64,000 nt of DNA from UBA2108 sp002713215. Lineage in GTDB: Bacteria; Bacteroidota; Bacteroidia; Flavobacteriales_G; Salibacteraceae. The position numbers were made by a program, and so were the translations under genes. The stretch covers positions 68,845 through 132,844 of the forward strand of contig CALAPY010000072.1 in the NCBI GenBank assembly GCA_937891015.1. The letters are read 5' to 3'. A model generated the notes under the pieces. That model made no database searches. It saw only the letters and a list, made by a program, of their open reading frames with translations, and was not told the DNA's origin. Positions within the stretch are counted from its first letter, which is position 1; each line of letters begins with the position of its first letter. Below, piece by piece: positions 8,225 to 16,986 of this stretch.

Positions 8225-8514
8225 TGGCTGAGATTAATATAAAAGTTCAAATAGCAAACAGAACCTATCCACTGGAAATTGATTCCAGCGAAGAGGAAAA
8301 GGTTATGGGGGCCGCAAAAATGATTAACGATAATATAAATAAGCTAAAAGGTAACTATGTGGTTACCGACTATGTAGATTTATTAGCCATGTCGGCTTTA
8401 GAAATGGCATTGGATTCAGAACCCAAGGTGGTGAAAGTATCCAATGATAAGGATCTGGGTAAAGAGTTGGAGGAAATCGGTTCAATGATTGACTCTTGTT
8501 TAGAAGCCGGATAA
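8224..8514 (+). CDS. zapA: Cell division protein ZapA
   Basis: 96 residues. ZapA is a cytoplasmic dimer or tetramer that cross-links FtsZ filaments at the division ring. The sequence has the family's small N-terminal alpha/beta head (INIKVQIANRTYPLEIDSSEEEKVMGAAKMIND) followed by the long helix beginning DYVDLLAMSALEMALD. It starts on the last base of the upstream coiled-coil gene's stop. Downstream come the 6S-like RNA and rny. The length is typical of Bacteroidota ZapA. Confidence 0.92.
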   Translation: MAEINIKVQIANRTYPLEIDSSEEEKVMGAAKMINDNINKLKGNYVVTDYVDLLAMSALEMALDSEPKVVKVSNDKDLGKELEEIGSMIDSCLEAG

Positions 8515-8552
8515 CGTTCTTATGGATTTAGGCTTAACAGCCGAATTGTACT

Positions 8553-8747
8553 GCCCGTACGATTACGTTTTGTAAACTCAACATTTTTTTCGTTGGGATA
8601 AAACTTGTTATTGTCAAAAGGAGGCCTGCTTATCATACTCCGGTATTGAGATTTTCGAAAGAAGACACTGGAACCTTGCGACATTGACAGCCGTCCCAAT
8701 ACTTCACTTATTGGAGTTTACTAAAACGTTTCGTATGGGCTTTTTTT
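8553..8747 (+). ncRNA. ssrS: 6S RNA (SsrS-like) candidate
   Basis: The 286-nt gap between zapA and rny holds no ORF but folds like 6S RNA. A long closing stem pairs 8553-8579 with 8714-8740 (GCCCGUACGA..ACGUUUUG.AAACUC against its near-perfect complement), then an asymmetric A/U-rich bubble (about 8580-8591 and 8701-8713), then an inner stem GUUGGGA 8592-8598 with UCCCAAU 8694-8700, and further hairpins. The 3' side of the stem runs straight into a T7 tract at 8741-8747, giving a terminator. Length (~195 nt) and the stem-bubble-stem shape match 6S RNA, which binds the sigma-A holoenzyme as an open-promoter mimic. zapA is also the neighbour of ssrS in Proteobacteria. A covariance search was not possible. 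Confidence 0.78.
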
Positions 8748-8800
8748 ATTTTAACGCATAGGATTGCCAGATTGAATGGCAAATCCTTAAACAGAGAAAA

Positions 8801-10339
8801 ATGGATATGATGATGATAATTGTGGGAATAGCAGGATTGGTCCTGGGAGGAGGACTGGCCTATCTATTTCTGCAGAAGGGAGCCAGCAGTAAAGCGGCCC
8901 AATTATTAGAAGATGCTCAGAATGAGGCGGAGGTGATCAAGAAGGACAAAATACTTCAGGCCAAAGAAAAATTCTTACAGCTTAAATCGGAGCACGAGAA
9001 ACAGATTAATGAGAAGAACAACAAGGTAGCCAACGCTCAAAACCGGTTGAACCAAAAAGAGAATTCGCTTAATCAGAAATTGAAAAACGTAAATCGACAG
9101 GAAAGCGAACTGGAACGTGAACAGAAAAAACTAAGTGAAAAGTTTGAGGCCGTAAAGCGCAAGGAGGCTGATCTTTCAAAGCAATACCAGGAGCATGTTA
9201 CCAAACTTTCTGAACTGGGTAATCTAAGCCCTGAAGAAGCAAAGTCCGAGTTAAAAGAAGTGCTTAAAAACGAGGCCAGAACGGAGGCAATGTCCATTAC
9301 CCAGGTAATGATTGAAGAAGCTAAAATTAATGCCAGTAAAGAGGCTAAGAAAGTAGTTATTCAAACCATTCAACGGGTAGCTCATGAGCATACGATTGAA
9401 AACTCAGTATCTGTATTCAATATTGAAAACGACGATGTAAAAGGTCGGATTATTGGTAGAGAGGGTAGAAATATCAGGGCGATTGAAGCCGCTACGGGAG
9501 TTGAGATAATAGTGGATGATACTCCTGAAGCTATTATTCTAAGCTGCTTCGATCCTATCAGAAGGGAGATAGCGAGATTGTCTTTGCACCGATTGGTTAC
9601 TGACGGAAGAATACACCCGGCCAGGATTGAAGAGGTGGTTTCCAAGACGAAAAAGCGCCTGGAAGACGAAATTGTGGAAACCGGTAAACGAACCTGTATT
9701 GACCTCGGAATTCATGGGCTGCATCCCGAATTGATTAGAATGGTTGGGCGGATGAAGTATCGCTCATCTTATGGTCAAAACTTGTTGCAACACTCCAGGG
9801 AAGTATCAAACCTATGTGCTATAATGGCATCCGAACTGGGGTTAAATACCAAGGTGGCAAAACGTGCGGGCCTTCTACATGACATTGGGAAAGTCCCTGA
9901 TGATGAGCCAGAATTGCCACACGCAATTTTAGGGATGAAAATTGCTGAAAAGCATGGTGAGTCGGCTACGGTTTGTAATGCAATAGGAGCTCATCACGAT
10001 GAAATTGAAATGACTTCCATGATTTCTCCTATCGTTCAAATTTGCGATTCTATTTCAGGTGCACGTCCGGGAGCAAGGAGAGAGGCTGTCGAATCGTACA
10101 TTCAACGATTAAAAGAATTGGAGAGTGTTGCCATGAGTCACGATGGAGTTCAAAAGGCATACGCCATTCAGGCGGGTCGTGAACTTCGTGTTATGGTAGA
10201 TTGCGATAAGGTAGATGACCAAAAAGCCAATGAACTTTCACTGGCAATTTCGCAGAAAATTCAGGAAGATATGACCTATCCGGGCCAGGTAAAAGTGACA
10301 CTAATTAGAGAAACCAGAGCCGTTTCATACGCTAAATAA
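8801..10339 (+). CDS. rny: Ribonuclease Y
   Basis: 512 residues, close to the family's ~520. RNase Y is a membrane-anchored endoribonuclease that starts mRNA decay. Order of parts: an N-terminal membrane helix (MMMIIVGIAGLVLGGGLAYLF), a long charged coiled coil (about residues 30-150), a KH RNA-binding domain with GRIIGREGRNIRAIE, and an HD phosphohydrolase domain with LLQHSREVS, GLLHDIGK and GAHHDEIE. It ends VKVTLIRETRAVSYAK, the usual C-terminus. The gene follows the 6S-like terminator and its stop overlaps the epimerase start by one base, so rny and the sugar genes are coupled. Confidence 0.96.
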   Translation: MDMMMIIVGIAGLVLGGGLAYLFLQKGASSKAAQLLEDAQNEAEVIKKDKILQAKEKFLQLKSEHEKQINEKNNKVANAQNRLNQKENSLNQKLKNVNRQESELEREQKKLSEKFEAVKRKEADLSKQYQEHVTKLSELGNLSPEEAKSELKEVLKNEARTEAMSITQVMIEEAKINASKEAKKVVIQTIQRVAHEHTIENSVSVFNIENDDVKGRIIGREGRNIRAIEAATGVEIIVDDTPEAIILSCFDPIRREIARLSLHRLVTDGRIHPARIEEVVSKTKKRLEDEIVETGKRTCIDLGIHGLHPELIRMVGRMKYRSSYGQNLLQHSREVSNLCAIMASELGLNTKVAKRAGLLHDIGKVPDDEPELPHAILGMKIAEKHGESATVCNAIGAHHDEIEMTSMISPIVQICDSISGARPGARREAVESYIQRLKELESVAMSHDGVQKAYAIQAGRELRVMVDCDKVDDQKANELSLAISQKIQEDMTYPGQVKVTLIRETRAVSYAK

Positions 10340-11322
10340 TGAGTAAAACCAAAAACAAAGTTGTACTCGTTACCGGTGGGGCCGGATTTATAGGTTCAAA
10401 CCTTTGCATGGACCTCATTGACAACAACGAGGTAATATGCCTCGATAACTTAATGACGGGTAAATTGGATAACCTGGAGGACGTGATACATCATTCCAAC
10501 TTCCGGTTTGTTGAAGGTGATATAAGGAATGCCAATACGGTTAGGGAAGTGATGTATGGAGTTGATGTTGTATTGCATCAGGCCGCATTAGGTTCTGTAC
10601 CCAGAAGTATTAATAACCCGTTATTGACAAACGCTGTAAACATTGAGGGCTTTTTAACCGTTTTAAATGAAGCAGTAAAGGCCAATGTAAATCGCTTTGT
10701 ATATGCGGCTAGCTCATCAACTTACGGTGATCATCCCGGACTTCCCAAGGTGGAAGATAAAATTGGAAAACCATTAAGCCCTTATGCAGTTACCAAACTG
10801 GTTAACGAATTATACGCTGATGTATTCAGTAAACTTCATGGAATTGAAACCATAGGACTGCGTTATTTTAATGTTTTTGGTAGACACCAGGATCCCAATG
10901 GAGCCTATGCTGCAGCCATACCTAAATTTATTAAGGCGTTTATCGATCATCATGCGCCTACAATTAATGGCGACGGTAGCCAGACCCGAGATTTTACGTA
11001 TGTAGATAATGTAGTTCAGGCTAATAATTTGGCTGCAACCACAGAAAATAAGGAAGCACTGAACCAAGTTTATAATGTAGCTTTTGGTGCAACCATTTCA
11101 CTCAATGAACTTATAATTAAGCTAAAAGATTTGCTTTCTGAATATGATTCGGAAATAGCAACCATTAATCCTGAATACGGACCTGAAAGAAAAGGAGATG
11201 TGAAACATTCATTCGCATCAATCCACAAAGCAGAAAAGTATTTAAATTACCAACCGGAATATAGTCTTGAAAAAGGCCTTGAGCAAGCGATAAAGTGGTA
11301 TTGGAATTATTTTAAAGCATAA
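10339..11322 (+). CDS. wbpP: UDP-N-acetylglucosamine/glucuronate 4-epimerase, WbpP/TviC type
   Basis: 327 residues, an extended SDR. The NAD-binding GGAGFIGSNLC, the HQAALGSVPRSI loop, ASSSTYGDHPGLPKVED, YAVTK (Tyr and Lys of the catalytic set), LRYFNVFGRHQDPNGAYAA and INGDGSQTRDFTYV closely follow Pseudomonas WbpP and Salmonella TviC. Those enzymes interconvert UDP-GlcNAc and UDP-GalNAc (or their uronic acids) for O-antigen and capsule. The match covers the whole length. It starts on the rny stop (TAATG) and is followed 5 nt later by a Gfo/Idh/MocA dehydrogenase, so the pair probably supplies one modified sugar nucleotide. Substrate preference (GlcNAc or uronic acid) is not decided here. Confidence 0.88.
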   Translation: MSKTKNKVVLVTGGAGFIGSNLCMDLIDNNEVICLDNLMTGKLDNLEDVIHHSNFRFVEGDIRNANTVREVMYGVDVVLHQAALGSVPRSINNPLLTNAVNIEGFLTVLNEAVKANVNRFVYAASSSTYGDHPGLPKVEDKIGKPLSPYAVTKLVNELYADVFSKLHGIETIGLRYFNVFGRHQDPNGAYAAAIPKFIKAFIDHHAPTINGDGSQTRDFTYVDNVVQANNLAATTENKEALNQVYNVAFGATISLNELIIKLKDLLSEYDSEIATINPEYGPERKGDVKHSFASIHKAEKYLNYQPEYSLEKGLEQAIKWYWNYFKA

Positions 11323-11327
11323 CGATT

Positions 11328-12347
11328 ATGGCTAAGGGAAAAGTGAAATTTGCAATTGTCGGATATGGACACATCGGCAAGCGACATGCCGCTATGGTTG
11401 TTGGCAATGAACTAGGTTCGGTTGTAGCTGTTGTAGAACCCTTAGACGATCGTAGAGCGGATGCCGCTCAAACTCATAACTGTCCTGTTTTTGAATCTCT
11501 GGAAGACTTAATTGCCGCTGATGTGGGCATGGATGTGGTAAATATTTGTACACCAAATGGATTGCACAGTGATCAGGCTCTTGAAGCATTAAGTGCTCGT
11601 TGCCATGTAGTTATTGAAAAACCAATGGGATTAAATAAGGCCAAATGCGAGGAGGTTATCCACAAAGCCTTACAGGTTTCCAAACACGTTTTTTTGGTTA
11701 AACAAAACAGATATAGCCCAACATCGGAGTGGTTAAAAACACTCATGTTGGATAACCAACTGGGTGAAATTTATATGGTTCAGTTAAACTGCTACTGGAA
11801 CCGAGATAACCGCTACTATAAGCCAGGAGGTTGGAAGGGGACACTGGATATGGATGGTGGAATTTTGTTCACCCAGTTTAGTCACTTCATCGATGTTATG
11901 TATTGGCTCTTTGGTGATATAAAAAATATTTCGGGAAGAAGCATCAACTTCAATCATCCGGCCACCGAATTTGAAGATACAGGTGTTGTCAATTTCGACT
12001 TTGTAAGTGGTGGAATGGGTTCTATGAATTTTTCTACTTCCGTATGGGGGCAAAATTTAGAGAGCAGCATTATTGTAATCGGTGAAAAAGGAAGTGTAAA
12101 GGTAGCCGGACAATACATGGACAAAGTAGAATATTGTCACGTAGAAGATTATGAGATGCCTGAATTGCCACCTGCCAATCCTCCAAACGATTATGGAGAA
12201 TACAAAGGAAGTGCTGCAAACCATCACTACGTAATTCAAAACGTAATTGACGTTATTACCGGGCAGGACGAGATATCTACCAATGCTCTTGAAGGCATGA
12301 AGGTGGTAGAGATGATCGAAAGGATGTACAAGAAGGTGAGGGAATAG
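11328..12347 (+). CDS. Gfo/Idh/MocA family oxidoreductase (WbpB/WlbA-like)
   Basis: 339 residues. The N-terminal Rossmann fold has KFAIVGYGHIGKRHA, and EKPMGLNKAKCEE carries the conserved EKP lysine. The C-terminal half has GGWKGTLDMDGGILFTQFSHFIDVMYWLFG with the conserved His. This layout, and KQNRYSP after the EKP strand, resembles UDP-GlcNAcA 3-dehydrogenases (WbpB/WlbA) that begin diacetylated-mannuronate synthesis, and the WbpP-type epimerase upstream supports a nucleotide-sugar substrate. Other sugar dehydrogenases of the superfamily cannot be excluded. No partner aminotransferase or acetyltransferase is in the window, so the pathway must finish elsewhere. It converges on the ABC exporter gene with 3 nt between stops. 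Confidence 0.8.
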   Translation: MAKGKVKFAIVGYGHIGKRHAAMVVGNELGSVVAVVEPLDDRRADAAQTHNCPVFESLEDLIAADVGMDVVNICTPNGLHSDQALEALSARCHVVIEKPMGLNKAKCEEVIHKALQVSKHVFLVKQNRYSPTSEWLKTLMLDNQLGEIYMVQLNCYWNRDNRYYKPGGWKGTLDMDGGILFTQFSHFIDVMYWLFGDIKNISGRSINFNHPATEFEDTGVVNFDFVSGGMGSMNFSTSVWGQNLESSIIVIGEKGSVKVAGQYMDKVEYCHVEDYEMPELPPANPPNDYGEYKGSAANHHYVIQNVIDVITGQDEISTNALEGMKVVEMIERMYKKVRE

Positions 12348-12350
12348 TGT

Positions 12351-14102
12351 TTATTCCTCAACAAACTGAATGTCGTATAGATTTTTATAAGACCCATTTA
12401 AAGCCAGCAGTTCCTGGTGATGTCCGTGTTCAATAATCTCTCCTTTATCCAACACATAAATTCGATCTGCATTTTGAATAGTGGCCAATCGGTGAGCAAT
12501 GATTATTGAAGTACGATTTTCGGTCAACTTTTCAGTTGCTTGCTGAATGAGGACTTCGCTCTCCGAATCAATGCTCGAAGTAGCTTCGTCGAGGATAAGA
12601 ATATCAGGGTCGTAGAGGTATGCTCGGATAAAAGCCAATAATTGCCTTTGGCCAACCGACAGAACACTACCTCTTTCGCCAGCGTTAAAATAATAGTTAT
12701 TGGGAAGGCGCATTATAAAGTCATGCGCGCCAACTTTCTTGGCTGCTTCCTGAACTTCCTTAAGGTCTACATTGGGATTGTTTAAGGTGATATTATTGAA
12801 AATGGTGTCGGAGAATAGAAAAACATCCTGAAGAACGACTCCAATGCGCCTTCGAATGAAACTTTGCTCATAGTCCTTAATCGAATTCCCATCAATTAGA
12901 ATATCTCCCTTTTGGTACTCATACATTCGATTGATGAGGTTAATTATAGAAGATTTACCTGCGCCTGTAGCACCCACAAATGCAATGGTTTCCCCTTTAT
13001 TTACCTGGAAATTTACGTTCTTTAAAATCCAATCGTCCGGATTGTAGGCAAACCAGAGGTTCTTAAATTCTATTTCACCTTTTAGTTCTACTGGTGCCAG
13101 TTTACCTTTATCTTCAATGTGGGCATCTGTATCCAGAACTGCAAATACCCTCGAAGAACTTACCATTCCCATTTGAAGTGTATTGAAACGATCGGCAAGT
13201 TGCCTGATAGGCCTAAAAAGCATGTGAATGTAGAGGATAAACGCTACCAGGTTTCCGAATGTAACTTGCTCAGTCAACAGACCACGCGAGCCAATCCAAA
13301 CAACGAGTGCTAAAGCTATGGCGCTTAACAATTCTACTACGGGAAAGAAGATTGCATTGGCCCACACCGTATTGATGTGTGCATTTCTGTGGTCTTTGTT
13401 GATTTGCTTAAAGTTTTGATATTCTGCTTTTTCCCGGTTAAATATCTGAACGATGTTCATTCCGGTAATGTGTTCCTGGACATAAGAATTGAGTCGGGCC
13501 ACGTTGGTTCTTACCGATTGAAAAGACTTCTTAATGCTTGAATTAAAAATTCGGGTTGCCAGAATTAAAATTGGAATGGTCGACAGGCTGATCAGGGCCA
13601 ATCGCCAATCGGTATAAAACATAACCGCTATAACGACGATTAATTTTAAAATATCTCCAACTATTATTAGAAGGCCGTTTGAAAAAACATCGGCAATGGT
13701 TTCAATATCAGAAACAACCCTGGTAACCAGGGTTCCAATGGCATTGTTGTCGAAATACTTGAGCCGAAACGAGGAGATTTTATTGTATACCTCCATTCGC
13801 ATATCCTTGATTACGGTTTGCCCAACCCAATTGGCCAAGTAGGTTTGATAGAATTGAATTACGGTTTCAACCACCAAAACAAAAATCATGAGCAGGGTTA
13901 ATTGCAACAACAAGTCTGCGTTGGGTATAAGAATGGAGTTGTCCAGGGTATATTGAATGATGATTGGCCGGATGGGTCCCAGAAGACCGAGTACCAGGGT
14001 AAGAAACCCGGTAAAAATAAAGGTTCTTTTATACGGCTTTACATAGCGAATAATTCGCCCTAATAGGACTGCGTCAAAAACTTTCCCTCCCGTATCGCTC
14101 AT
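12351..14102 (-). CDS. MsbA-like ABC transporter, fused permease and ATPase
   Basis: 583 residues, a half-transporter that should act as a homodimer in the inner membrane. Residues 1-320 hold six membrane helices of a type IV exporter fold; the ATPase follows with Walker A GATGAGKSS, Q-loop VLQDVFLFSDTI, signature LSVGQRQLLAFIRA (LSVGQ for LSGGQ), Walker B ILILDEATSSID and H-loop IIAHRL. These exporters move lipids, LPS precursors or drugs. The start ATG overlaps the truA stop (ATGA), so it is coupled to truA. MsbA, drug exporter or peptide exporter cannot be separated from sequence alone. Confidence 0.9.
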   Translation of the reverse strand: MSDTGGKVFDAVLLGRIIRYVKPYKRTFIFTGFLTLVLGLLGPIRPIIIQYTLDNSILIPNADLLLQLTLLMIFVLVVETVIQFYQTYLANWVGQTVIKDMRMEVYNKISSFRLKYFDNNAIGTLVTRVVSDIETIADVFSNGLLIIVGDILKLIVVIAVMFYTDWRLALISLSTIPILILATRIFNSSIKKSFQSVRTNVARLNSYVQEHITGMNIVQIFNREKAEYQNFKQINKDHRNAHINTVWANAIFFPVVELLSAIALALVVWIGSRGLLTEQVTFGNLVAFILYIHMLFRPIRQLADRFNTLQMGMVSSSRVFAVLDTDAHIEDKGKLAPVELKGEIEFKNLWFAYNPDDWILKNVNFQVNKGETIAFVGATGAGKSSIINLINRMYEYQKGDILIDGNSIKDYEQSFIRRRIGVVLQDVFLFSDTIFNNITLNNPNVDLKEVQEAAKKVGAHDFIMRLPNNYYFNAGERGSVLSVGQRQLLAFIRAYLYDPDILILDEATSSIDSESEVLIQQATEKLTENRTSIIIAHRLATIQNADRIYVLDKGEIIEHGHHQELLALNGSYKNLYDIQFVEE

Positions 14103-14848
14103 AGTCTAACAGTCAGTGGATAAGCCAATTCCCAAAGAAATAACCCCTTTGCAGGAACCGATACACCAGCCTTGCTGCGATTTTTTTCTTCAATTATTTC
14201 TTCGAATTCGCTTTGATTTATATTGCCTTTACCAACTTCGATTAAGGTGCCAACTATGGCCCGAACCATATTTCTAAGAAAGCGGTCCGCTCGAATTTCA
14301 AAGTAAATTCCCTTATCGTGGTCGAACCATTCCGCGAAGTGCACCTTACAAATACTGGTTTTGTTGTCGCTCCCTACTTTTTCGAACGAAGAAAAGTCAT
14401 TAACACGGGTAAGGTAATCAGCTGCTTCATTCATTTTGCCTAAATCCAATTTCGTATTGTACAGGTAATGGCTCGAATCGGTTGAAAAAGGATCTTTTAA
14501 GTAATTGATGTAATAACGGTAGGTTCTGGAAATGGCATCAAACCGGGCATGTGCTTCACCGGTTACGGGAAATACCTGCTGAATGGCCATATCGTTTGGA
14601 AGAATTCCATTGAGCCTGAATTCAAAGGTGCTCAACGAAAAATCCAGTTCTCCCTCAAAATGGGCATAATATTCATGGGCATGAACCCCTGTATCGGTTC
14701 TTCCACATCCAACCACTTCTGTTTTTTTTCCAAGTAGCAAGCCAATCGCTTTTTCCAATTCTTCCTGCACTGTATTGCAGCTGGGTTGTTTTTGCCAACC
14801 ACAATAAGATGTGCCTTTGTAGGAAAGTTTAAGAAAATATCTAGCCAC
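14099..14848 (-). CDS. truA: tRNA pseudouridine synthase A
   Basis: TruA makes pseudouridine at positions 38-40 of the tRNA anticodon stem. The catalytic Asp is in GCGRTDTGVHA; the start ARYFLKLSYKGTSYCGWQKQP, the FEIRADRFLRNMVRAIVG segment and the RSKAGVSVPAKGLFLWEL C-terminus are all typical. The longest frame starts at TTG 14860, only 4 nt after a -7 box. GTG 14848 gives the usual TruA N-terminus (residue 2 before RYF) and a 16-nt spacing, so it is chosen: 249 residues. Its stop overlaps the ABC exporter start. Confidence 0.93.
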   Translation of the reverse strand: MARYFLKLSYKGTSYCGWQKQPSCNTVQEELEKAIGLLLGKKTEVVGCGRTDTGVHAHEYYAHFEGELDFSLSTFEFRLNGILPNDMAIQQVFPVTGEAHARFDAISRTYRYYINYLKDPFSTDSSHYLYNTKLDLGKMNEAADYLTRVNDFSSFEKVGSDNKTSICKVHFAEWFDHDKGIYFEIRADRFLRNMVRAIVGTLIEVGKGNINQSEFEEIIEEKNRSKAGVSVPAKGLFLWELAYPLTVRL

Positions 14849-14864
14849 CGTTTTGTTCAAGCTG

Positions 14865-14872
14865 CAAAACTA
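14865..14872 (-). promoter_or_regulatory. -7 promoter element (TAGTTTTG)
   Basis: Exact TAnnTTTG match on the minus strand, 16 nt before GTG 14848 of truA. Probably drives truA and the ABC exporter. Confidence 0.55.
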
Positions 14873-14920
14873 ATCAAGAGAAATTGCGAAGGGTAAACCG
14901 CATAATGATTAATGGTTAAA

Positions 14921-14953
14921 AATAAAAAAGGCCATGCATTGTTGCACAGCCTT
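14921..14953 (-). terminator. Rho-independent terminator of the 14975-16729 gene
   Basis: Read on the minus strand, an 11-bp stem AAGGCTGTGCA / TGCATGGCCTT (two G.U pairs) with an ACAA loop is followed by T6 then an AT-rich run. It lies just after the stop of the T9SS cargo gene. Confidence 0.85.
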
Positions 14954-14974
14954 TCGTTCAAATTGTGTCAACAA

Positions 14975-16729
14975 TTATTCGATTAGAATTTTCTTGCGAA
15001 CTTCAATTCCTTCATCCAGTTCAATGGACAATATGTAAGTACCCATACTAATATGACTGACGTTGATAACATTGGTTCCGGATTCGGATAATACTACATG
15101 AGAAACCAGCCTTCCGTTTAAGTCAACAATGGCAGCTCTTGACAATCTATTACCGTGTAATTCTTCAATAATCAGGTATTCCCTTGCAGGGTTAGGATAA
15201 AACTTAATGCTTTCCTGCATAAAGTTAACCGGAACAAAAATAGTAGTGTCTTTGGTGGTATCACCAACGGTGTCGCAATCTATGGAAGTAACCATAATGG
15301 TATCGTAACCAACACATTTATTGGCATCTTCTACCCGAACATAAAAGGTTCCTGAAGTGTCTACCAGGAAGTTGTTCAGTTTTGAGCCATCATGCCACAA
15401 GTAGTTGCCAATAGGAGGACCGGCGATCAGACGAATCGTATGATTGTAGCAAATCGAAGTATCATTTCCGAGATTGGGGTTTGGAAGGTCATGAAATTTA
15501 GCATTTCCAAATCCAGTGGTTCTACATCCTTTGCTGCTGATTGCCGTTGCGCTGTATGAACCTGTGGAGTATACCGTAATGGTGTCGGTCATTTTTCCGT
15601 TAGACCAGTTTAAATTGGTGTGCCCCGGGGTCACGTATAGTTTAATGCTTTTTCCATCACAAGCACTGTCCGATCCGAAAACGGGAAGAACCGTATCGGC
15701 ACTGGTAACATTTATTGCATCAGTAAATTTACAACCCAATGAATTGGTAACCTCGGCAATATAGGTTCCTGCTGAATCTACCGATTTTGTTCTGCTCGTG
15801 TCCACGCCGTTGTAGTTCCAACGAACCGAGTTCCAAACTGAACCAACCCCAATGTTAACACTACTTCCTTTACAGAAAAAAGTATCTGGTCCAAGGGAGA
15901 GCAACGGACCTACGTGGTTAATTTTTACAGAGTCAACTTTTTCACATCCACTGTGCGCTGTTACAGTTAGGGTGTAAGTACCCGTGGCTCTGGAGGTGAC
16001 TAGCGTTCCGGTTCCACCTGTTGACCATTTATATTTATGCCAACCGGCCGGAGCCGTTATAAACACAAAGTCATTCAAACAGATACTAGTATCATTTATT
16101 AGTGTCGGATTTGGCATTATTTTAAAAGAAGTAAAAGAAGTGTCGGAACATGTAGTTGTATCCGTTACCAGTTTTATTGTATCATTTCCTGCCTTCGATA
16201 CCACATAATTGAAGGTTGTTGAACTGTCCCTCAATGCCCCGTTAACAAACCAGCGATCTTTAGTCGAGTTTTTACTTGTACTTTTTAATTTAACCGTATC
16301 ACCAATGCAATAACTTGAAGTGTCACCAGCAATTTCAGCAGTTACGGCACAACAACTTCCCACCGTAAGCTTACCCGACAAGGTAATGGAAGGGTGCATC
16401 GTTCCTGAAACGTTTCCATCTATTTTTACCGTATAGGTTCCAACAGGAACATTCACCAACCTTGCAGTATCGGATTTTTTTCCAATAATACCTGCACAAA
16501 TTCTTCCACCGGTGTAATTAATGTGCATGGTTAAGGTTGTACCAGAGATGCTATAGGTAATGTTATTGTACACATGATTGGTGCAGAAATAATCCCACTC
16601 AACAAAATACTTAATTGTATCGCAATTTCTTGGATTGGAACTTAATAGTGTACCTGAAGTGGCGGTTTGAGAGTATCCCGATATTCCTACAAATAAGGAC
16701 AGTAAGAAGATGATCGATTTAATTTTCAT
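14975..16729 (-). CDS. T9SS type A sorting-domain protein with Ig/PKD-like repeats
   Basis: 584 residues with a signal peptide (to GYSQ). The middle is a string of beta-sandwich repeats of about 70-80 residues, recurring as LGPDTFFCKG, LGNDTSICYN and LINDTSICLN blocks with an even cysteine pattern, ending in W.DGS/W.NG motifs; they resemble PKD/Ig-like modules of surface adhesins. The C-terminus (FYPNPAREYLIIEE ... NGRLVSH ... GTYILSIE ... KKILIE) is a type A T9SS sorting domain, so the protein should cross the outer membrane and be attached or released. Ligand unknown. It is divergent from the large 1349-residue cargo gene and has its own terminator. Confidence 0.85.
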   Translation of the reverse strand: MKIKSIIFLLSLFVGISGYSQTATSGTLLSSNPRNCDTIKYFVEWDYFCTNHVYNNITYSISGTTLTMHINYTGGRICAGIIGKKSDTARLVNVPVGTYTVKIDGNVSGTMHPSITLSGKLTVGSCCAVTAEIAGDTSSYCIGDTVKLKSTSKNSTKDRWFVNGALRDSSTTFNYVVSKAGNDTIKLVTDTTTCSDTSFTSFKIMPNPTLINDTSICLNDFVFITAPAGWHKYKWSTGGTGTLVTSRATGTYTLTVTAHSGCEKVDSVKINHVGPLLSLGPDTFFCKGSSVNIGVGSVWNSVRWNYNGVDTSRTKSVDSAGTYIAEVTNSLGCKFTDAINVTSADTVLPVFGSDSACDGKSIKLYVTPGHTNLNWSNGKMTDTITVYSTGSYSATAISSKGCRTTGFGNAKFHDLPNPNLGNDTSICYNHTIRLIAGPPIGNYLWHDGSKLNNFLVDTSGTFYVRVEDANKCVGYDTIMVTSIDCDTVGDTTKDTTIFVPVNFMQESIKFYPNPAREYLIIEELHGNRLSRAAIVDLNGRLVSHVVLSESGTNVINVSHISMGTYILSIELDEGIEVRKKILIE

Positions 16730-16775
16730 TATAACTGTTTTTATTACCTAGTTTTTAAATTAATTCTAGCTTGGT

Positions 16776-16793
16776 CGCTAGCTGAAGCTAGCG
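16776..16793. repeat. Perfect hairpin palindrome in divergent intergenic region
   Basis: CGCTAGC TGAA GCTAGCG, a perfect 7-bp stem, with AGCTTG flanks, in the 257-nt region between two divergent T9SS cargo genes. There is no T-tract on either side, so it is not a terminator; it could be a protein-binding site, but this is not shown. The rest of the region holds only the -7 box of the rightward gene. Confidence 0.5.
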
Positions 16794-16958
16794 CTTGTAA
16801 AGGTAATTGAATTTGTCCTCGTATAGCCTACGTTTGTTAAGGAAGTGAAGTTTGAATCTTTAACAAAATGGAAATTCAGATGGGACTTCGCAATTGTCGT
16901 AAAAATCGCAAACTGGGTTTAGTACCAACTTTCTAAAAAAAATCGCGGCTTAATTCCC

Positions 16959-16966
16959 TACATTTG
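16959..16966 (+). promoter_or_regulatory. -7 promoter element (TACATTTG)
   Basis: Exact TAnnTTTG match, 20 nt before ATG 16987 of the large cargo gene. Confidence 0.55.
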
Positions 16967-16986
16967 ACGTCTTATTAATAAACTCT

